From contig MCFE01000252.1 in NCBI GenBank assembly GCA_002104905.1, positions 1-64,000 of the forward strand: DNA of 64,000 bases, in the 5' to 3' direction. A program made the translations under genes and the position numbers. Numbering within the stretch: position 1 is the stretch's first letter; each line of letters begins with the position of its first letter. The DNA comes from Basidiobolus meristosporus CBS 931.73. Its lineage: Eukaryota; Basidiobolomycota; Basidiobolomycetes; Basidiobolales; Basidiobolaceae. Under the pieces are notes generated by a model. The model saw nothing but the letters and a program-made list of their open reading frames with translations, was not told the DNA's origin and ran no database searches. Of this stretch, positions 10,556 to 20,555 are shown piece by piece.

Positions 10556-12776
10556 TAGACTTGCTCCATTATACCATGCCAGGGCATGTGACACAATCAG
10601 TGGTTGAAAAGAACAATTGGCCACAGTATTTAGCTACCAGTAGGCAGGGTTGCTCTTGGACTATTTTGCACTATGTGGGACAATTTTACACACTATGGCA
10701 CAATCTGACACAATGGGGTTGGCATGGATGATTGAGCCAACTTGTAATGTTTGCATCATATGTACAATCAAATGCCACTATTGTGGAAGGTAAATCCAGT
10801 ATTTGGATATGTTTCTTTAATGTAAATGTAAATAAATGCATATTGCACTTTAAACTACAATAATACTTACCATTTGGGGCACCATCACTCCAATTGGACA
10901 GTATGTTAATGGCTGATTGGTCTAGAAGTATCCTGAAGCTGTTTGCTCCCAATTGGCCCAATACTCAAGCTACCTGATTTGCCATGAAATATCCCATTTT
11001 GCACATTGGGCAAGTAAATCCCTGACCTTAGTGATTGGACAAAGTGTCATAGCATGCACAAGACCAATTGTGTAGGTGCAAATCAGATCAAATAGCTGCA
11101 CTAGTGTAACAGATGATGTATGCATATGCAGGGTGTCTATTATAGGGGCTCTATCTCAAATGTGAGACATCTTGATATTAATTATATCAGAAATTCAGTA
11201 ATCACTGATTTGCAATGGCTCAATTTTGATTGCAAAAAAAACAAGTTGTATAAGTCATGACAAATGGTAATAATTCAATGCAATTGCATCATCTTCTGCA
11301 ACACTTTTTCTCACAGGGACTACTACTTAGCCAATTTTGACAATACTACACTCATATATTTAAATGTTCTGGACCAACAATGTCATGAGGCCTTCTATGC
11401 TCAAGCACACCAAGTTATCACCAGTAAGAAACTCCAGGACCTTTGAATTTATTTTTGATGCAGGGAAAACCAGATAAATAAAGATAATTGTACCAAATTG
11501 ATTCATATCACCACTGCCCAATCTTGTATCAGTTTTGTCATGACCCATTCATTGGAATAAGCTTATCTCATCAATCCCATCACTACCACTGGATTTTCTT
11601 TTGACCCATTAGAGGAGGTCTATACCAAGCACTATGGACCCTCTACCCAGTTTACTCAAGAAGGTCCCTTGTTAAGCTTCTCTGCTATTACAAGAACTAT
11701 TGCCCTACAAGGTTTCATTCCATTGTGCATGGCAACTAAAGTCCCAGAAGCTTTCATTCCCAGCTGAAGCAATGCAGAACCACCTTGCAGAGGGCATCAA
11801 CAACTTAAAATACCAAATTCAGCAAGACATCAAACAAAATTTAAGCCAAGCAAATATACAAAAAATGGACAAAAAATTAAAAAAAAGCAAACAAGACTGG
11901 CAAATTTAAATAGTGTTATACAACAAATTAAACCTGAATTAAAAAAGTGCAAACAAGATTTTGGTTTTTTTTCTTACAAATGTATTCAACATTTATCTAT
12001 AGATGAACTAGAAGAATTTCAGACCATTTTTATAAACAATAACTCTTTTGGAAAAGTACAATGTGAGTTATAAAAAATTTTTTGCAAGTTAAAAAAATTA
12101 AATTTGATATGAACTTTTATTCTGGCAAATACAAGGCACACTGTGTGAAGTATTGAGCACTGTCTGACATTGAGGATAACATCATCTGGTTCAGTGGGCT
12201 ACTTACTGGAAGTAGGCATGACAAAGCATCCTGGGTAGAGAATTATTCAAAATTCAGTAGAGGGGAGAAATGTATGGCAGACTTAGCCTATACAGGAAAG
12301 GATTGCCAGAGATTGGAATGACCACAGCTCATAGGAAGCCAAGGAGTGGTGTGCTTGGCAGGAAGTAGATGCTCCACAATGAGATATTTAATCAATATAG
12401 ATTGAGAGTAGAGCATACATTTGGATTCCTAAAGACATTCAGCATATTGGCAGGTAAATACACAGGAAAGTCATATATAGGAGAAAACAGCAGAATAAGC
12501 AAGTTAGTTAAGTTACTTTTATTAATGCACAGCATATCCGTACAAGAAGACATCCACCAAGAGAAATGTGTCTGGACAATTATGAAGAGTAAATGAAGCA
12601 AGAAAAACATTTTTCTGAGCAACATAAATATGATGGAGTAAAAATAACAGTAACTTAATACTACCACTAGCAGTGTGTTAGAAATTAGAGTGCCAGATAG
12701 TGCTGTAGAGTGTAGTATCAATCCAGCACTATAAACAGGCAGGAACCATATGGTACTCCTCAGCAGAACAAGTCTA
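10556..12776 (+). mobile_element. PIF/Harbinger-like DNA transposon, putative formerly autonomous copy
   Basis: The left end TAGACTTGCTCCATT (10,556) and the right end AGAACAAGTCTA (12,765-12,776) are inverted copies of each other. They match the ends of the MITEs at 30,844, 32,570 and 18,830. The flanking DNA continues the Tnp2 copy B sequence on both sides, which fixes the boundaries. Inside, bases 12,090-12,500 encode a DDE_Tnp_4-type transposase relic. The part 10,690-11,290 is repeated, inverted, at 46,860-47,420. The flanks are T-rich (TAT and TTT), consistent with but not proving a 3-bp target duplication. The PIF/Harbinger assignment rests on the transposase blocks plus the TTA duplication of the related MITE at 32,570. 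Confidence 0.68.
12060..12600 (+). pseudogene. DDE_Tnp_4 (PIF/Harbinger-type) transposase relic
   Basis: The reading frame from about 12,110 gives FYSGKYKAHCVKY, then IIWFSGLLTGSRHD, then KCMADLAYTGKD. These are the blocks around the first two catalytic acidic residues of DDE_Tnp_4 proteins (YSGK..KH..K, ..f.G..pGs.HD, ..D.gY). Bases 12,369-12,470 continue with FNQYRLRVEHTFGFLK, the C-terminal block that contains the third catalytic acid (R.RVE..FG.LK). Stops near 12,155 and 12,322 and a frameshift before 12,369 inactivate it. The N-terminal half upstream (11,700-12,060) is A-rich and too decayed to read with confidence. Confidence 0.75.
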
Positions 12777-12968
12777 TTTAACAAATATCAAGACATTCTT
12801 TGCAGATATTCAGCAGGTATTCATGACAGAAGCAGTGACAACCAATTAAATGTTTGCAACATGTATATGTACCAGCAATACAAGGTATAGGGCAACTTTG
12901 CAAGTATTACACTAAAAAGCCATAAGCTTGAGGTAATAGAAGTGTATCAATTGTGGCATGTGTGCACA
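12777..12968 (+). mobile_element. Tnp2 copy B, second segment
   Basis: This short stretch is the reverse complement of the 4,510-4,690 part of copy A (for example ATGTACCAGCAATACAAGGT and TCAATTGTGGCATGTGTG). It lies between the Harbinger right end and a gypsy LTR. It ends in CACA, the 4-bp duplication that recurs after the gypsy element at 17,754. Confidence 0.7.
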
Positions 12969-13336
12969 TGTTACAAGTCTTAGTGCAAGAGTTGTAGAGG
13001 AATAGGGAGTTTAGCTAGTATTGTATTCACTAAAACTTGTACTGATTTTAATTGAGGTTCCAGCAACTCCTTATATACATTTTGCCAGATCAGTTGCTGA
13101 CTAATTGTATTTCCTAATGTAGGTTGTGGCCAATGACTGATCGGATTGCATCCTCAACACCCAGTAAGATTCTACTTATTATATCTCTTTCAGTCTGATA
13201 AGGATCTGCGGAATTATTTGCTGACTAATGCTAATGATTTGACAGCTAATACTGATGTACTTATAGACTGAGCCTATAACTAATTGATCTGACTAATACC
13301 TGATCTAACTTCACATGCAAGCAATAGATCATAACA
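12969..13336 (-). repeat. Gypsy family c LTR (3' LTR of copy 1)
   Basis: This 368-bp sequence is bounded by TGTTACAAG and GATCATAACA (minus strand TGTTATGATC...CTTGTAACA). From about 13,110 on it is nearly identical to the right LTR of copy 2 (31,935-32,161), while its first 140 bases are more diverged, so it is a mosaic. Confidence 0.9.
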
Positions 13337-13530
13337 CACACAACAGCAATTCTGTCTATTGTGTTCAGAAGAGCTTACTATCCTGCTGATGGCAGCAGTA
13401 TCCCCAACTCAGGCAATAACATGTGCTTTGACATGATGGCCATTTACTAGTACACTACTGGAAAGTATATAGATATAATCTGATAATTGATACAGGTAAG
13501 TATCTATGCAAGAGGGTGATCTGTGCTAAC
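13337..13530. repeat. Foreign Tnp2-derived tract inside gypsy copy 1
   Basis: These bases are nearly identical to 32,162-32,358, which is the DNA outside the right LTR of gypsy copy 2 and part of Tnp2 copy D. The homologous Tnp2 sequence in copies A and C is at 5,044-5,220 and 41,990-42,160. At about 13,530 it switches abruptly to gypsy integrase-tail sequence. Confidence 0.85.
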
Positions 13531-14947
13531 ATAACTTTGGCCGGTGCCTCTTGTTGTCTTTTTTCCAATTGCTGGTGTCTACTGGGCTGACTAAGTTCAT
13601 CTTCTAAGGCATCTGTAAGCTTGGGTTGTGTGAGATCTCCCGGAATTGTTGGTTCAAATCCATACACTAAGTAAAATGGTGATTATTGGGTAGTAATGTG
13701 CACTCTAACTTGGCAGGCAAAAAGTGCTTAATCTATATACTCATCCCATCTACTGACAGCTCCATTTGCATGCTTGGTCAGCATTTTTCAAATAATCCAT
13801 TAAAGCATTCAGTGACTCCATTAGTTCTGGGGTGATATGGCAAGGTTTTCAAGTGTTTAATCTGCTGCATTTCCAGGTAAGCCTCTAATGTCTTTGACAT
13901 GAAGTTTGCTCCTCTATCAGATAAGATCTCCACAGGGCATCCAAACTTCATAAGGATCTCATGGTAGATGAAGCTTGCAACTTCTTGTTTGCTAGCTATA
14001 GGTATAGCTTTAGTCACTGGCCATTTTGTAGCATGGTCAATTGCTACTAGGATCCAACGGTTGCATTTCCTGGTAGATGGCAGTCTTCCAATAGAGTCAA
14101 TTCCCCATCTTTCAAATGATCTTACAGGCTCCAAGGGAAAGAGTTCAGCAATTCCCTGTGATTGGCCTTGGTTGATTTGGCAATTTGAGCATGTTTTCAC
14201 TAGCTTCTCAATATCTTGTTTCATTCTGGGCCACCATGCTCTGGCTTTCACAAGACTATAGGTTCCTTCAATTCCAAGATGCCCATATCCATTGTGTAGT
14301 GTATGTATTAAATCCAGGCAAGAAACATATGGGCAATAGGCAATAGGGTTTCCATCAACAACTTGGTAGAGTGTTTCATCCTGTACTACAAACTTGATGG
14401 CTTCATCATGGATTATCTTCTTTATATCTTCATCCGCCTCATTAGGAATGGCTTGGTCCTCTAAGTACTTTGGTAATAGGCTAGGCCAATCGGATTCATG
14501 CACCAAGTTGAGTTGTGCAACTTGATCTAATCTTGATAAGGCATCAGCAACCGTGTTGTTTTTTCCAGGGCAGTAGACAATCTCCAAATGAAATTGCTGA
14601 ATGTATTCACTCCATCTTGTCATTCTTCTAGAGAGTACTTTCTGAATAAATATATACTTGAGGGAGGCATGATCAGTCTTCACAGTGCATTTGACTCCTC
14701 CAATATAGCATCTCCATGTCTTCAAACAGTGTATTATAGCAAGCATCTCCTTCTCATGGACTGGATAGTTTTGTTCTGCTGAGTTCAGTTTCTTGGATTC
14801 AAAGGCAATAGAGTAGTCCTTTCCCTTGTGTTCTTGGCTCAACACTCCACCAATTGCATATTCTGAAGCATCTGTGCACAGAGTGAACTCTTTTCTGATG
14901 TCTGGTATTCTTAAGCTTGGCAGCTTAGCAAGATCATTCTTGAGCAT
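13531..14947 (-). pseudogene. Gypsy copy 1 RNase H and integrase
   Basis: An open stretch at 14,947-13,778 encodes RNase H (LCTDASEYAIGGVLSQ, then FESKKLNSAEQNYPVHEKEML and TDHASL) and integrase. The HHCC zinc-binding region is visible (HNGYGHLG.EGT, then CSNCQINQ). The catalytic triad is also visible: D in WGIDSIGRLP, D in ILSDRGANF, and E in NGVTECFNG. A stop at 13,778 and a frameshift separate the tail block YGFEPTIPGDLTQPKLTDAL at 13,667-13,540. The remaining C-terminus is replaced by the foreign tract. The core residues are intact, so decay here is recent or mild, but no complete polyprotein is possible. Confidence 0.9.
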
Positions 14948-15059
14948 CTGGAAGGCAGTCTCACAAGCTATGTCCCACTTGTAGGTATTGTCTTTCTTGA
15001 GGATATCAGTTAAAGGGGCTGCAATACTTGCAAAAGACTTGACAAATATCCGCTAATAG

Positions 15060-15680
15060 GAAACCATTCAGAGGAATGATCTGAGCTCTGATATGCTATG
15101 GGGCTGCCTCAGATTCTTGATTACTTCCACCTTCTTAGGGTCTAAGGTTACTCCTGTGCTAGTCACTATGTGTTCCAGATATTCAAAGTGATCCTTCAAG
15201 AGTTCACACTTGGCTAGCTTTCCATTTAGCTTGTTCTCTCTTAGCTTCTTTAAGACCTTTTCAATGTGTACCAAGTGATCCTCTTCTGTCTTGCTGTATA
15301 TCAATATGTCATCTGGGTAGATTATCACAAACTTGTCTAAGTACTCCTGGAAGACACTCTGCATCAGCATCATGAATGTTGCAGGGGCATTAGTGAGGCC
15401 AAAACTCATGACTAAGTACTTGTAATGTCCATATCTGGTCCTGAATGCTGTCTTAGGGATATCTTCTGGCTTCACCCTAATCCGGTTGTATCCTGACATG
15501 AGGTCAATCTTGCTGAAAATAGTGGCTCCATTGAGTTGGTCCAAAAGCTCATCAATACAAGGTATGGGGTACTTATTCTTCAAGGTGACTGAGTTGAGGG
15601 CTCTGTAGTCAATGCACATCCTAAGAGTTCCATCCTTCTTTTTGACAAAAAGCACTGGTGCTCCCCAAGGTGACTTGCTG
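15060..15680 (-). pseudogene. Gypsy copy 1 reverse transcriptase
   Basis: The minus strand from 15,655 to 15,068 gives the gypsy RT blocks in order: [66 protein letters not shown] and [14 protein letters not shown]. The catalytic box is YPDD rather than the usual YLDD/YVDD, a change likely to matter. A stop separates it from the upstream protease segment (about 15,689) and another from RNase H (about 15,056). Confidence 0.9.
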
Positions 15681-15688
15681 GGTCTGAT

Positions 15689-16729
15689 TTATCCTTGCTC
15701 CAGTAGCTGATCAATTTGTTGATTCATTTCCTCCAATTCCAGTGGACTCATTCTGTAAGGTGTCTTGCTCACTGGAGGGCTATGTATTGTGTCAGTGGCA
15801 TGATCCACATCTCTGACTGGTGGTAGGCTTACAAGCTCATCTGGAAACATGTCTGAATATTTCTTCAAGAGAGTCTGGACCTGCTGGGGTGCTGGGGTAG
15901 AGGAATCCTCCTGTAATACCACCATGAGGAACATCTGGGTACCTTTTCTATGCACTCTACAGTACTGGGTCTTGCTAAGTTCACTTGTCTCACACATACT
16001 GGAATTGACCAAGATGAAATCCAGCCTGGCAGGTAATAGCTCATAGGTCCTGTTGTCTTTTTGGATCTGAGTAGCATGGGTTCTCCAGTTGATTGATGGA
16101 TTACAACAAAATAGCCAGGTTTTTCCAGGTACAAGGTCAAACTTGCAGTTCCCAAATATATTAGCCTGTAGGCCTTCTTCATAGTCATTGATCTTCATTC
16201 TTACAGGCTGGGTAATATGGTTGATTATGTGAGAGTTCCCATCAGCTGTGGAGACTGAAGTTGATTTTGTAGGTTCCAAGTTGATTCCAGCTTTCAAGGC
16301 AAATTCTTCTGGCATATATTCATGTGATGCTCCTGAGTTAATCATGATTTTGGCAGGTACTCCATTGATTACTCCATTTAAGTACAATAACTTCCCTGAG
16401 TTTGAGGTCATTTGGGACAAGTACTCTTCTGTCATATGGAAGGTGAGTTCTGAGTCATCTTCAAGCTTATCCTCCACATTACTGTGTTCATGGGACTCAA
16501 TATGGTTGAGGGTTCTTGTTGGCTGATGTCTGTATCTTCTCTGAGGGCAGTACTTTGCAATATGTCCTTGCTGGTGGCAATTGAAGCAAAGTCCTTTCTT
16601 CTTACATTCTTCTGAGGGAGGATTCTTCTGCATAGCATCTATTTCCATTGGCACTGCTTCTGATTGTCTTTTTTCATAGTGATTGTAGCCTCTCTGATTA
16701 GTTGTTGTGCGCTTCCCAACTCCAAACAT
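15689..16729 (-). pseudogene. Gypsy copy 1 nucleocapsid and protease
   Basis: A 346-codon open stretch holds the CCHC knuckle (CFNCHQQGHIAKYC, about residues 48-61) and a retropepsin fold. The catalytic motif is NSGASHEYM where D-S/T-G-A is expected, so the aspartate is replaced by Asn. The segment ends with the link region RMSPLELEEMNQQIDQLLEQG that leads into RT. The same D-to-N change is in copy 2. Confidence 0.88.
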
Positions 16730-16783
16730 AGCTGAGTCATAGTCAATGGCAATCTTGATGGCTTCTTCAATAGTCTGAGGTCT

Positions 16784-17296
16784 TCAATAATTCACTTCCT
16801 TGCAAATACTTTCTTTCAACCCATCAATAAAGTATTCAACTTGATCCAGGGGGTCCATTCTTTCAATTTGTCCAAGTAGACATCTGTACTCATAGATGTA
16901 TTCCTGAACCATTTCTTTCTGTCTGAGTGTCTTTAACTTCCTTCTTAGTAGTGTCTGCTGGTGTGGAGGTTTAGAAGCATCCTGAATTTCCAACACAAAC
17001 TCATCCCAGGTAGAGATTGTAGAGCATCCCATCACAGTGGCTGACCTGATCTTGTTGTGGTACCACTGTAAAGCTGCATCTGCCAGGTAAGAAGCTGCAT
17101 AATGCAACTTGCTTTCTGGAGCAATTCCTTTAGCCCTAAAAGCTTCTTCAATCTGAAAGAGCCAAGTTCCCAGGTTTTCATTGACTCTGCCATGGTACCA
17201 GTTGACCTTCACACTAAAGTTGCTCTTGACAGGGCTTTGCTGGCTCTGAGCCATGGTAGTCATTCCTTGTTGCTGTTGGGCCAGGATTTGCTGCAT
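16784..17296 (-). pseudogene. Gypsy copy 1 Gag (Retrotrans_gag)
   Basis: The minus strand from 17,296 encodes a Gag capsid-type domain: NLGTWLFQIEEAFRAKG, ASYLADAALQWYHN, TWDEFVLEIQDA, LKTLRQKEMVQEYIYEYR and VEYFIDGLKESI. It starts with a Gln-rich segment (MQQILAQQQQG). The frame ends at 16,784 within the block that continues in another frame at 16,770, so it is frameshifted from the nucleocapsid part. A homologous copy lies at 31,642-31,250. Confidence 0.88.
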
Positions 17297-17370
17297 GGCA
17301 TTCTTCCATTCTTGTTTGTCCTATATCTTGAGGGTGGATTCTTGTTTTTTCAGGAGGGAGGTTTCTGGTT

Positions 17371-17384
17371 ACTGCTGCTACCAA
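17371..17384 (-). promoter_or_regulatory. Probable primer-binding site of gypsy copy 1
   Basis: Directly inside the 5' LTR the minus strand reads TTGGTAGCAGCAGT. TGGTAGC is complementary to the 3' end (GCTACCA) of many initiator tRNA-Met molecules. The match is short, and the corresponding site in copy 2 (TTGTTAGCAG) has decayed. Confidence 0.5.
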
Positions 17385-17753
17385 TGTTACAAGTCTTGGT
17401 ATAAGAGTTGTAGAGGAATAGGGAGTTTAGCTAGTATTGTATTCACTAAAACCTGAACTGATTTTTATTAAGGTTCCAGCAGCTCCTTATATACAATTTG
17501 TCAGATCAGTTGCTGACTAATTGTATTTCCAAATGTAGGCTGTGGCTGATGACTCATTTGATTACATCAACATCACTTAATTAGATCCTACTTAACATAA
17601 CTATATCTGTCTGATAAGGATCTGCTGATTCATCTGCTGACTAATACTACTGCTTTGATAGATAACACTGATGTACTGATAGGCTAAACATAAAACTAAT
17701 TGATTTAACTAAAAACTGATCTAACTTAAACATTCAAGCGGTAGGTCATAACA
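17385..17753 (-). repeat. Gypsy family c LTR (5' LTR of copy 1)
   Basis: A 369-bp LTR with ends TGTTACAAG and GTCATAACA on the plus strand, followed by the duplication CACA. It is clearly diverged from the 3' LTR of the same element, partly because that LTR has been overwritten. Confidence 0.9.
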
Positions 17754-18300
17754 CACATATGTAGAGGTCAGTAGGCAGGAGGCCATAGTTTTTTTGATTC
17801 ATACCATAGGTGGAATACCCAAGTAGAAGTGTGTATGTCAATAAAGAGGGATGGTTATACAGTGGAATATATGAATTGTGCAAGGGGAGGTAGAAACAGA
17901 AAATACCATTTGGTAAGTTGTTATGGTAGCATTACACTGCACTGAATTTTTATGGTAGCATTACACTGCACTAGCTGTAGGCTGCTGTATTGCCATTACA
18001 AAGCCAGCAGAGATTTGCAATGAGGTGATCAGTACACCATTGCATTTCTTGCCATATAGCATAATGGATGTATTGGCCAGTTAGGTATGCTCTAATAGAT
18101 GTAGAGTGCATCAAGACTTTTAGAATGCTATGCAGTTCTTGTAGAAAGACTGCCTAACCACCATTATGTTTATTACTATATTTGGCAGTGAAATCAGCAA
18201 AATACTGCCTGAATTCCATATAAGATTGTGTGGAAAGACAATAATTCTAAGCTGCTGGCATTATTACAGACTCATTGCTGGACCTTGATGCCTGATCTGG
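17754..18300 (+). mobile_element. Tnp2 copy B, third segment (right terminal region)
   Basis: The segment resumes the Tnp2 sequence interrupted at 12,968. GTAGGCAGGAGGCCATAG, TGGAATACCCAAGTAG and the GGTAGAAACAGAAAATACCA block are the reverse complement of 53,680-53,890. It runs to about 18,300 (CATTGCTGGACC), the reverse complement of the common Tnp2 left terminus, where copia sequence begins. A 24-bp direct repeat containing TATGGTAGCATTACACTGCA occurs at 17,921-17,978. Confidence 0.65.
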
Positions 18301-18829
18301 ATTAGAAGACACATCTGCATCTGATAGAATTTTAGTTGATTGGTGGCTTGGCAAAGTCCTAAGTATGATTTTTCATCAGGGCTTAATACTCCTCAGTCAT
18401 TGCAGATCACCTAAACTTTGTCTGAAGGCTAGGTAGGATCTCTTTTGCAGTCTGGGTTTCATTGATATGGACTGAATAGACATAGGCTATGTTTGTACTG
18501 TAATTGGTATTTATTTGGGCTATTCCTAGTCTGGTTGGATCTCCTGGTTTATAATATTGAAATGATCTTCACAGGGATATTCCTTGGCACTGATTCAGGC
18601 TCAGGCTGAACCATGGTTGCAAAGCTGTCTGGAGTAATATATTTGCAGTATTTTGCTCTGATTCAATCCTGACTATTGGTAGACTTGAGGTCAGATTTTC
18701 TCATTGCCTGATGCAATTTTTTGACAAAATTTTGAGCTTTCATTGAACAAACATCTGCAATCTGATCAGCTTCTTTGGCATGGTATTGTAGAGTCTGTAT
18801 GCTTTACTCTCATTGTAATAGCCCATATA
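18301..18829 (-). pseudogene. Copia copy iii: N-terminal RT region relic
   Basis: Minus-strand codons around 18,320-18,510 match the region just before RT in the better copies (ALMKNHT, then LPSHQSTKILSDADVSSN; compare 23,449-23,640). Many stops are present. It belongs to the copia copy whose gag, protease and integrase lie at 21,590-19,450. Confidence 0.55.
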
Positions 18830-19412
18830 TAGACTTGTTCTATTGGATGATGCCACATTGAGCTATGAATACCAAATGATGCCATATTGTGCCAGGGAAG
18901 CCAAGTGAGCCTATATTTGGCCACAGAGTGTGAGTCATAGCTCTTCATCTTCATGCAAAGTAGCTCCTGTATTTCACTCACCATGTTGAAGAAATTTCAT
19001 TTTTGACCTTTTTTTGGATCATTGTTGTTAGGATGTGTAATAACACATATGGATTGAAGACATGCAGCTGGTTCTCAATACCTATGGCACTGTGAATCTA
19101 GCTCCTGTAGCTTGTATCATGACACAAAAATGTATGCACTATCTTGGTCCACTAGTACTATATGGTTCTATAGTTAACTATTTGCCCTGAAGTAAAACCT
19201 ATACAAAGCACTCAGAGCCAGATAGTACCAGTGGACCAAGATAGTGCCATGCATTGTTGTGATATGATGCAAGCCATAGGAGCTAGATTCACAGTGCCAT
19301 GGGTATTGAGAACCAGATACATGTCTTCAGTCCATCTGTTCTCTCACACATTCTGTGCAACATTGATCCAAACAAAAGGTCAATAAATGGATTCTCTCCA
19401 ACATGGTGGGTG
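18830..19412. repeat. Palindromic MITE-like element, right arm truncated
   Basis: It starts TAGACTTGTTCTATTGGATG, the Harbinger/MITE end, and folds back on itself. The left arm from about 18,980 to 19,150 (CAACATGGTGAGTG... in reverse) pairs with 19,240-19,412, with a turn near 19,190. The outer 140 bp of the right arm are missing. It shares most of its sequence with the complete palindrome at 32,570-33,303. Confidence 0.72.
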
Positions 19413-19789
19413 ATCATTGTAGAAGTGAATGTAGAGCCTTAAGGTATCTTCTCCACCATTGTCAGAGTTTATATTCCTGATTATTCAGCAGTTTCTCTCT
19501 CCAACATTATTTCATACTCCCTGAGCTTGAACCAAGCTTCTTCCCTTATCTCTGTGAAGAAGGCTCACTTGTAATTGGTATCATTATCAATATAAGCAAT
19601 AAATACTGCATCCCACCTAAAGATTAATTTTTAATAGGTCCATGCCAACCTGAGTGAGTTGGAACTAACTGATTCTTGGTTTTGTTTACCCCAGAGCTCA
19701 TATGTGGCTGTCTGGCTTGTTTGCCATAATTGCAGACTTTGCAGAGCGCCTGTTGTGCATCAACATTTAAAACTTTGCCAATTTTACTC
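19413..19789 (-). pseudogene. Copia copy iii: integrase zinc-binding region
   Basis: The minus strand from about 19,780 reads NVDAQQALCKVCNYGKQARQ, then PHMSSGVNKTKNQLV. This is the HHCC-type N-terminal region of a copia integrase (C..C...KQ). The following codons are degraded. The flanks place it between the protease and RT relics of the same copy. Confidence 0.6.
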
Positions 19790-20555
19790 CGTTTGAAAAT
19801 CTAGTACCCTAACTGATTTTCCCTAACCCAAACATAACAAATCCCAGTTACAGTTTATTTGATCCCACCTCAGAATCTATTTTTAGCTATCACACCTGAT
19901 CTATTTTCAAATGGTCATCACGTTATCAACCTATCTGCCAAGCCTTCCCAGGAGATTAGTCATCTGAGATCTATCCAACCACTGTGCAGTTGCCAAGACA
20001 TCAGTTGATTGATGATGTAATTTTCATTTATCTTATGCACCCATGAACACCCAAATTGATTTCAATCAATCCAGTCCCTTGGCGCTTACTAATTCAACTT
20101 GATCAGAAAAGTATAAATAAAGTGTACTGAACCTTTTGGTTTAGTGTGTGTCTCAACGAAATTAAGATTCTGTCTCAGCAAAAATAAGAATCCAACAATT
20201 CCGTTCTAGTTTCTATCCAAGCCTAGTATATCTAGCACTCCAAAGAACACCAAGCCTAGCCTGCCTAGCAAACAAATATCATTGCCTTTATAGCCAACCC
20301 AGCTATATCCAAGACCAATATTAGATCAGAATCTTTCTGCTAATATTTCCGCCACTCTCTGACAATTCTAAGATTCTGCACTTAATTGTCCCTTTGGTTC
20401 AGTTAAACCATTCAAGAGTTTTATTACACTTTCTCTTGGATACAACAGCGCCAAATTAGCTGGAAGGTCAACTTTTACTCCGGAAAGTGGTTAGTTATTG
20501 ACCATTTTGTGTAGATAATCTATAATATATGTCTTGGACTCTTATACCAACACAT
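19790..20555. repeat. LTR-like insertion inside copia copy iii
   Basis: This block interrupts copia sequence on both sides. It contains a TATA-like GTATAAATAAAG at about 20,113, several CAAG/CCTAGCCT-rich lines downstream, and CAACA ends near 20,447 and 20,551. It has more CpG than its surroundings. Boundaries and a target duplication could not be fixed, so the solo-LTR reading is provisional. Confidence 0.4.

Larger units (their letters stand above)
12969..17753 (-). mobile_element. Ty3/gypsy retrotransposon copy 1 (family c)
   Basis: This is a 4.8-kb element on the minus strand with a 5' LTR at 17,385-17,753 and a 3' LTR at 12,969-13,336. It is flanked by CACA (12,965-12,968 and 17,754-17,757) and inserted in Tnp2 copy B. 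Gene order on the minus strand is Gag, zinc knuckle, protease, RT, RNase H, integrase, which defines Ty3/gypsy. The frame is broken between gag and the knuckle part, after the protease, after RT and in the integrase tail. The integrase C-terminus and polypurine tract are missing: bases 13,337-13,529 are foreign (see findings). Confidence 0.9.

Noticed and set aside
10686-10961. Minus-strand peptide (ANITSWLNHPCQ) as part of the DDE transposase
   Set aside because: It lies on the opposite strand to the transposase relic; it may be a second gene of the element, but no block is clear enough to name it.
12392-12784. 130-codon minus-strand open frame
   Set aside because: It is the antisense of the DDE_Tnp_4 transposase region and the Harbinger right end.
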